A DNA stretch of 7,531 bases, taken from positions 1-7,531 of the forward strand of contig JALVWZ010000358.1 of assembly GCA_027023115.1 (NCBI GenBank). Reading direction: 5' to 3'. The stretch comes from Thermaceae bacterium (GTDB lineage: Bacteria > Deinococcota > Deinococci > Deinococcales > Marinithermaceae). Shown here piece by piece: positions 6,646 through 7,531 of the stretch (its first letter is position 1; each line of letters opens with the position of its first letter). The position numbers and the translations under genes were made by a program. The notes beneath the pieces were generated by a model. It saw nothing but the letters and a program-made list of their open reading frames with translations. It was not told the origin of the DNA and made no database searches.

Positions 6646-6651
6646 ATTTTA
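6646..6651 (-). promoter_or_regulatory. -10 box of the NlpC/P60 peptidase gene (leaderless)
   Basis: On the minus strand TAAAAT is followed by six bases (ACCCCC) and then ATG 6639, placing the predicted transcription start at the A of the ATG. No Shine-Dalgarno is present. I cannot identify a good -35. The geometry matches the panB and pseudouridine synthase promoters. Confidence 0.55.
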
Positions 6652-6668
6652 CCGGTGGGAGGGATGCT

Positions 6669-6703
6669 GCAGCCTGTGGCCTGTAGCGTGTGGCCTGTGG
6701 CAA
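6669..6703 (+). repeat. Heptanucleotide tandem repeat, five imperfect units
   Basis: The units read GCAGCCT, GTGGCCT, GTAGCGT, GTGGCCT and GTGGCAA, with consensus GTGGCCT. The two central GTGGCCT copies are identical and the others differ at one to two positions. The array starts 18 bp upstream of the peptidase -10 box. Such short arrays can change length by slippage, which could alter spacing in the peptidase promoter region; that role is speculative. Confidence 0.6.
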
Positions 6704-6851
6704 CAGCGTTTGTTAACGGCTGCATGCCGCCGCCTTCTTGTCCTGATGATGCAGATATCGTCGTCTTGGCTAATACAAACCGCGTTTTTCATTCCAAGCT
6801 GCTAGATTGTGGCCCCCGAGCGGTGCGACGAGAGGGCAAAGACGTCAACCC

Positions 6852-6903
6852 CGCGCATAGGCGCAGTTGCCTGTTGCGTCGTAGATGGGGTTTCAAACCC
6901 CCT
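6852..6903 (+). other. Two adjacent hairpins, possible structured RNA
   Basis: Hairpin one pairs 6854-6862 with 6869-6878: nine pairs, including one G-T, with one bulged base and a 6-nt loop. Hairpin two pairs GGGGTT at 6887-6892 with AACCCC at 6896-6901 around a TCA loop; the full 15-bp GGGGTTT-C-AAACCCC is a perfect palindrome around one base. They lie about 70 nt upstream of the next promoter and outside any gene. I do not recognise a known RNA family. They could be an sRNA, a mobile-repeat remnant or a terminator of an unseen transcript. Confidence 0.35.
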
Positions 6904-6972
6904 TGCGCACACGATTCATACTCCTGGCCGAGGTAATGGCGGCGAACTTTAATGCCATCCGAGCGCGGCGGG

Positions 6973-7001
6973 CTGACATAAGCGGCGGCGGGGGCTAAGA
7001 T
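6973..7001 (+). promoter_or_regulatory. Sigma-70-type promoter of the pseudouridine synthase gene (leaderless)
   Basis: CTGACA (6973-6978, five of six bases of the -35 consensus), a 17-nt spacer and TAAGAT (6996-7001) form a clear promoter. The next six bases lead directly to ATG 7008, so the predicted +1 is the A of the start codon. This is the best promoter match in the window. Confidence 0.7.
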
Positions 7002-7007
7002 GGAAAG

Positions 7008-7531
7008 ATGACGCCGCGTGAACCGCAGGAGTTTCAGGCCGGAGAAGAGCGCCTCGACCAGGCCTTGGCCCGGGTGATGGGCGTTAGCCGCTCGCGGGCG
7101 CAGGCCTGGATTAGTGGCGGGCACGTGCAGGTGGAGGGCCGGGTGGTCACCAAGGCTTCCAAGCGCCTCAGCGGCGAGCGGGTGGAGGTGAGTCCGCCGC
7201 CGGAGCCGAGCGGCGTGGTGGAGCCGGAAGAGTTGGAGCTCGAGATCCTCCACGAAGACGAGGACATAGTGGTGGTCAACAAACCGGCCGGGATGATCAC
7301 CCACCCGGCGCCGGGGGTGAGCAGCGGCACGCTGGTAAACGCGGTGCTGGGCCGCTGGGTGGAACGTGGCGACGAACCGTTGCGCCCGGGAATAGTCCAC
7401 CGCCTCGACAAGGAAACCTCGGGCGTAATCGTGGTCGCCCGGCACGAAGAGGCGCTCAGAAAGCTGGCCGACGCCTTCAGGCAGCGCTTCGTCTTCAAGC
7501 GCTACCTGGCGCTAACCGAGGGCGTGCCGCA
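7008..7531 (+). CDS. RluA-family 23S rRNA pseudouridine synthase, RluD-like (runs off the right edge)
   Basis: The enzyme isomerises specific uridines of large-subunit rRNA to pseudouridine. The 174 visible residues begin at ATG 7008. Residues about 14-62 form an S4 RNA-binding domain (ERLDQALARVMGVSRSRAQ, then a GHVQVEGRVV turn). A catalytic-domain start with LHEDEDIVVVNKPAGMITHP (about 81-100) follows, then the RluA signature RPGIVHRLDKETSG with catalytic Asp134, then FKRYLAL. The S4 domain plus this signature fits RluD or RluC; the exact uridine cannot be told from this part. Full family members are about 300 residues, so roughly 40 percent is missing on the right. In many bacteria this gene is near lspA; that cannot be checked here. 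The start is supported by the promoter placed at exact leaderless spacing and by good family alignment from about residue 9. Confidence 0.93.
   Translation, partial: MTPREPQEFQAGEERLDQALARVMGVSRSRAQAWISGGHVQVEGRVVTKASKRLSGERVEVSPPPEPSGVVEPEELELEILHEDEDIVVVNKPAGMITHPAPGVSSGTLVNAVLGRWVERGDEPLRPGIVHRLDKETSGVIVVARHEEALRKLADAFRQRFVFKRYLALTEGVP

Larger units (their letters stand above)
6640..7007. other. Divergent intergenic region with repeat, hairpins and two promoters
   Basis: This 368-nt gap separates the peptidase (minus) and pseudouridine synthase (plus) genes and is less GC-rich than its flanks. It holds, from the left, a -10 box for the peptidase, a heptanucleotide tandem repeat, a stretch of about 150 nt in which I see no feature, two adjacent hairpins, and a full promoter for the pseudouridine synthase. 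Open frames crossing it lack a start with a ribosome site and recognisable protein. I found no tRNA and no second copy of any CRISPR-like repeat. Confidence 0.6.

Noticed and set aside
6823..6910. Possible tRNA (T-arm-like GGGGTTTCAAACCCC and GTGCG/CGCAC ends)
   Set aside because: The T loop does not fit with a proper five-pair stem, and no valid D arm or anticodon arm could be placed at the required spacing.
6880..6915. CRISPR-like repeat (GTTTCAAACCCC with flanking sequence)
   Set aside because: There is only one copy, with no spacer-repeat periodicity and no cas genes in the window.
6631..6936. 101-residue plus-strand open frame across the intergenic region
   Set aside because: It starts antisense within the peptidase gene, has no ribosome site or promoter, and the product has no recognisable features; it crosses the tandem repeat and hairpins.
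6936..6998. 20-codon open frame ending just before the pseudouridine synthase promoter -10
   Set aside because: GAGG lies only 2 nt before its ATG, the product ends in a glycine run, and the downstream gene has its own promoter, so a leader-peptide role is unlikely.

Overview
The window looks like chromosomal DNA from a GC-rich member of the Deinococcota, most likely on the Thermus/Meiothermus/Oceanithermus side. This is an inference from sequence style, with no search run. The supporting signs are very GC-rich codon use in the housekeeping genes, the hexamer CTCGAG used in frame as Leu-Glu, and start codons sitting 6 nt behind a TANNNT -10 box (predicted leaderless mRNAs). The left ~1.3 kb and the 6.64-7.0 kb intergenic stretch are visibly less GC-rich than the rest.

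Layout, left to right. (1) 1-226, minus: the N-terminus of an unrecognised membrane protein that runs off the edge. (2) 347-1273, minus: a secreted, cysteine-rich lipoprotein of unknown function, followed by a strong GC hairpin. (3) 1332-3725, plus, divergent from the lipoprotein: a large MalT/SARP-like regulator with a shortened P-loop ATPase, a TPR array, and a C-terminal winged helix plus BTAD stub. The divergent gap holds a 6-4-6 inverted repeat. (4) 3735-5442, plus: panB and panE, two steps of pantothenate (CoA precursor) synthesis. The panB -10 box overlaps the regulator's stop codon, and the panE start is anomalous. (5) 5404-6639, minus: an SH3-containing NlpC/P60 (C40) cysteine peptidase with no signal peptide, converging on panE with a 39-nt overlap. 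(6) 6640-7007: a divergent intergenic region with a heptanucleotide tandem repeat and two hairpins. (7) 7008-end, plus: the N-terminal two thirds or so of an RluA-family (RluD-like) 23S rRNA pseudouridine synthase, with the clearest promoter in the window.

How the genes fit together: panB makes ketopantoate and panE reduces it to pantoate, and they form a two-gene operon. panC and panD are not in the window. The regulator and lipoprotein form a divergent pair that may be co-regulated. Whether the regulator also affects panBE is unknown; panB appears to have its own promoter. The peptidase and pseudouridine synthase are divergent housekeeping-type genes with no obvious link to the rest. I see no mobile element, tRNA, rRNA, CRISPR array or defence system. 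The observations most worth following up are the panE start, the repeated leaderless-promoter geometry, the compact regulator with its divergent operator-like repeat, and the structured intergenic region upstream of the pseudouridine synthase.
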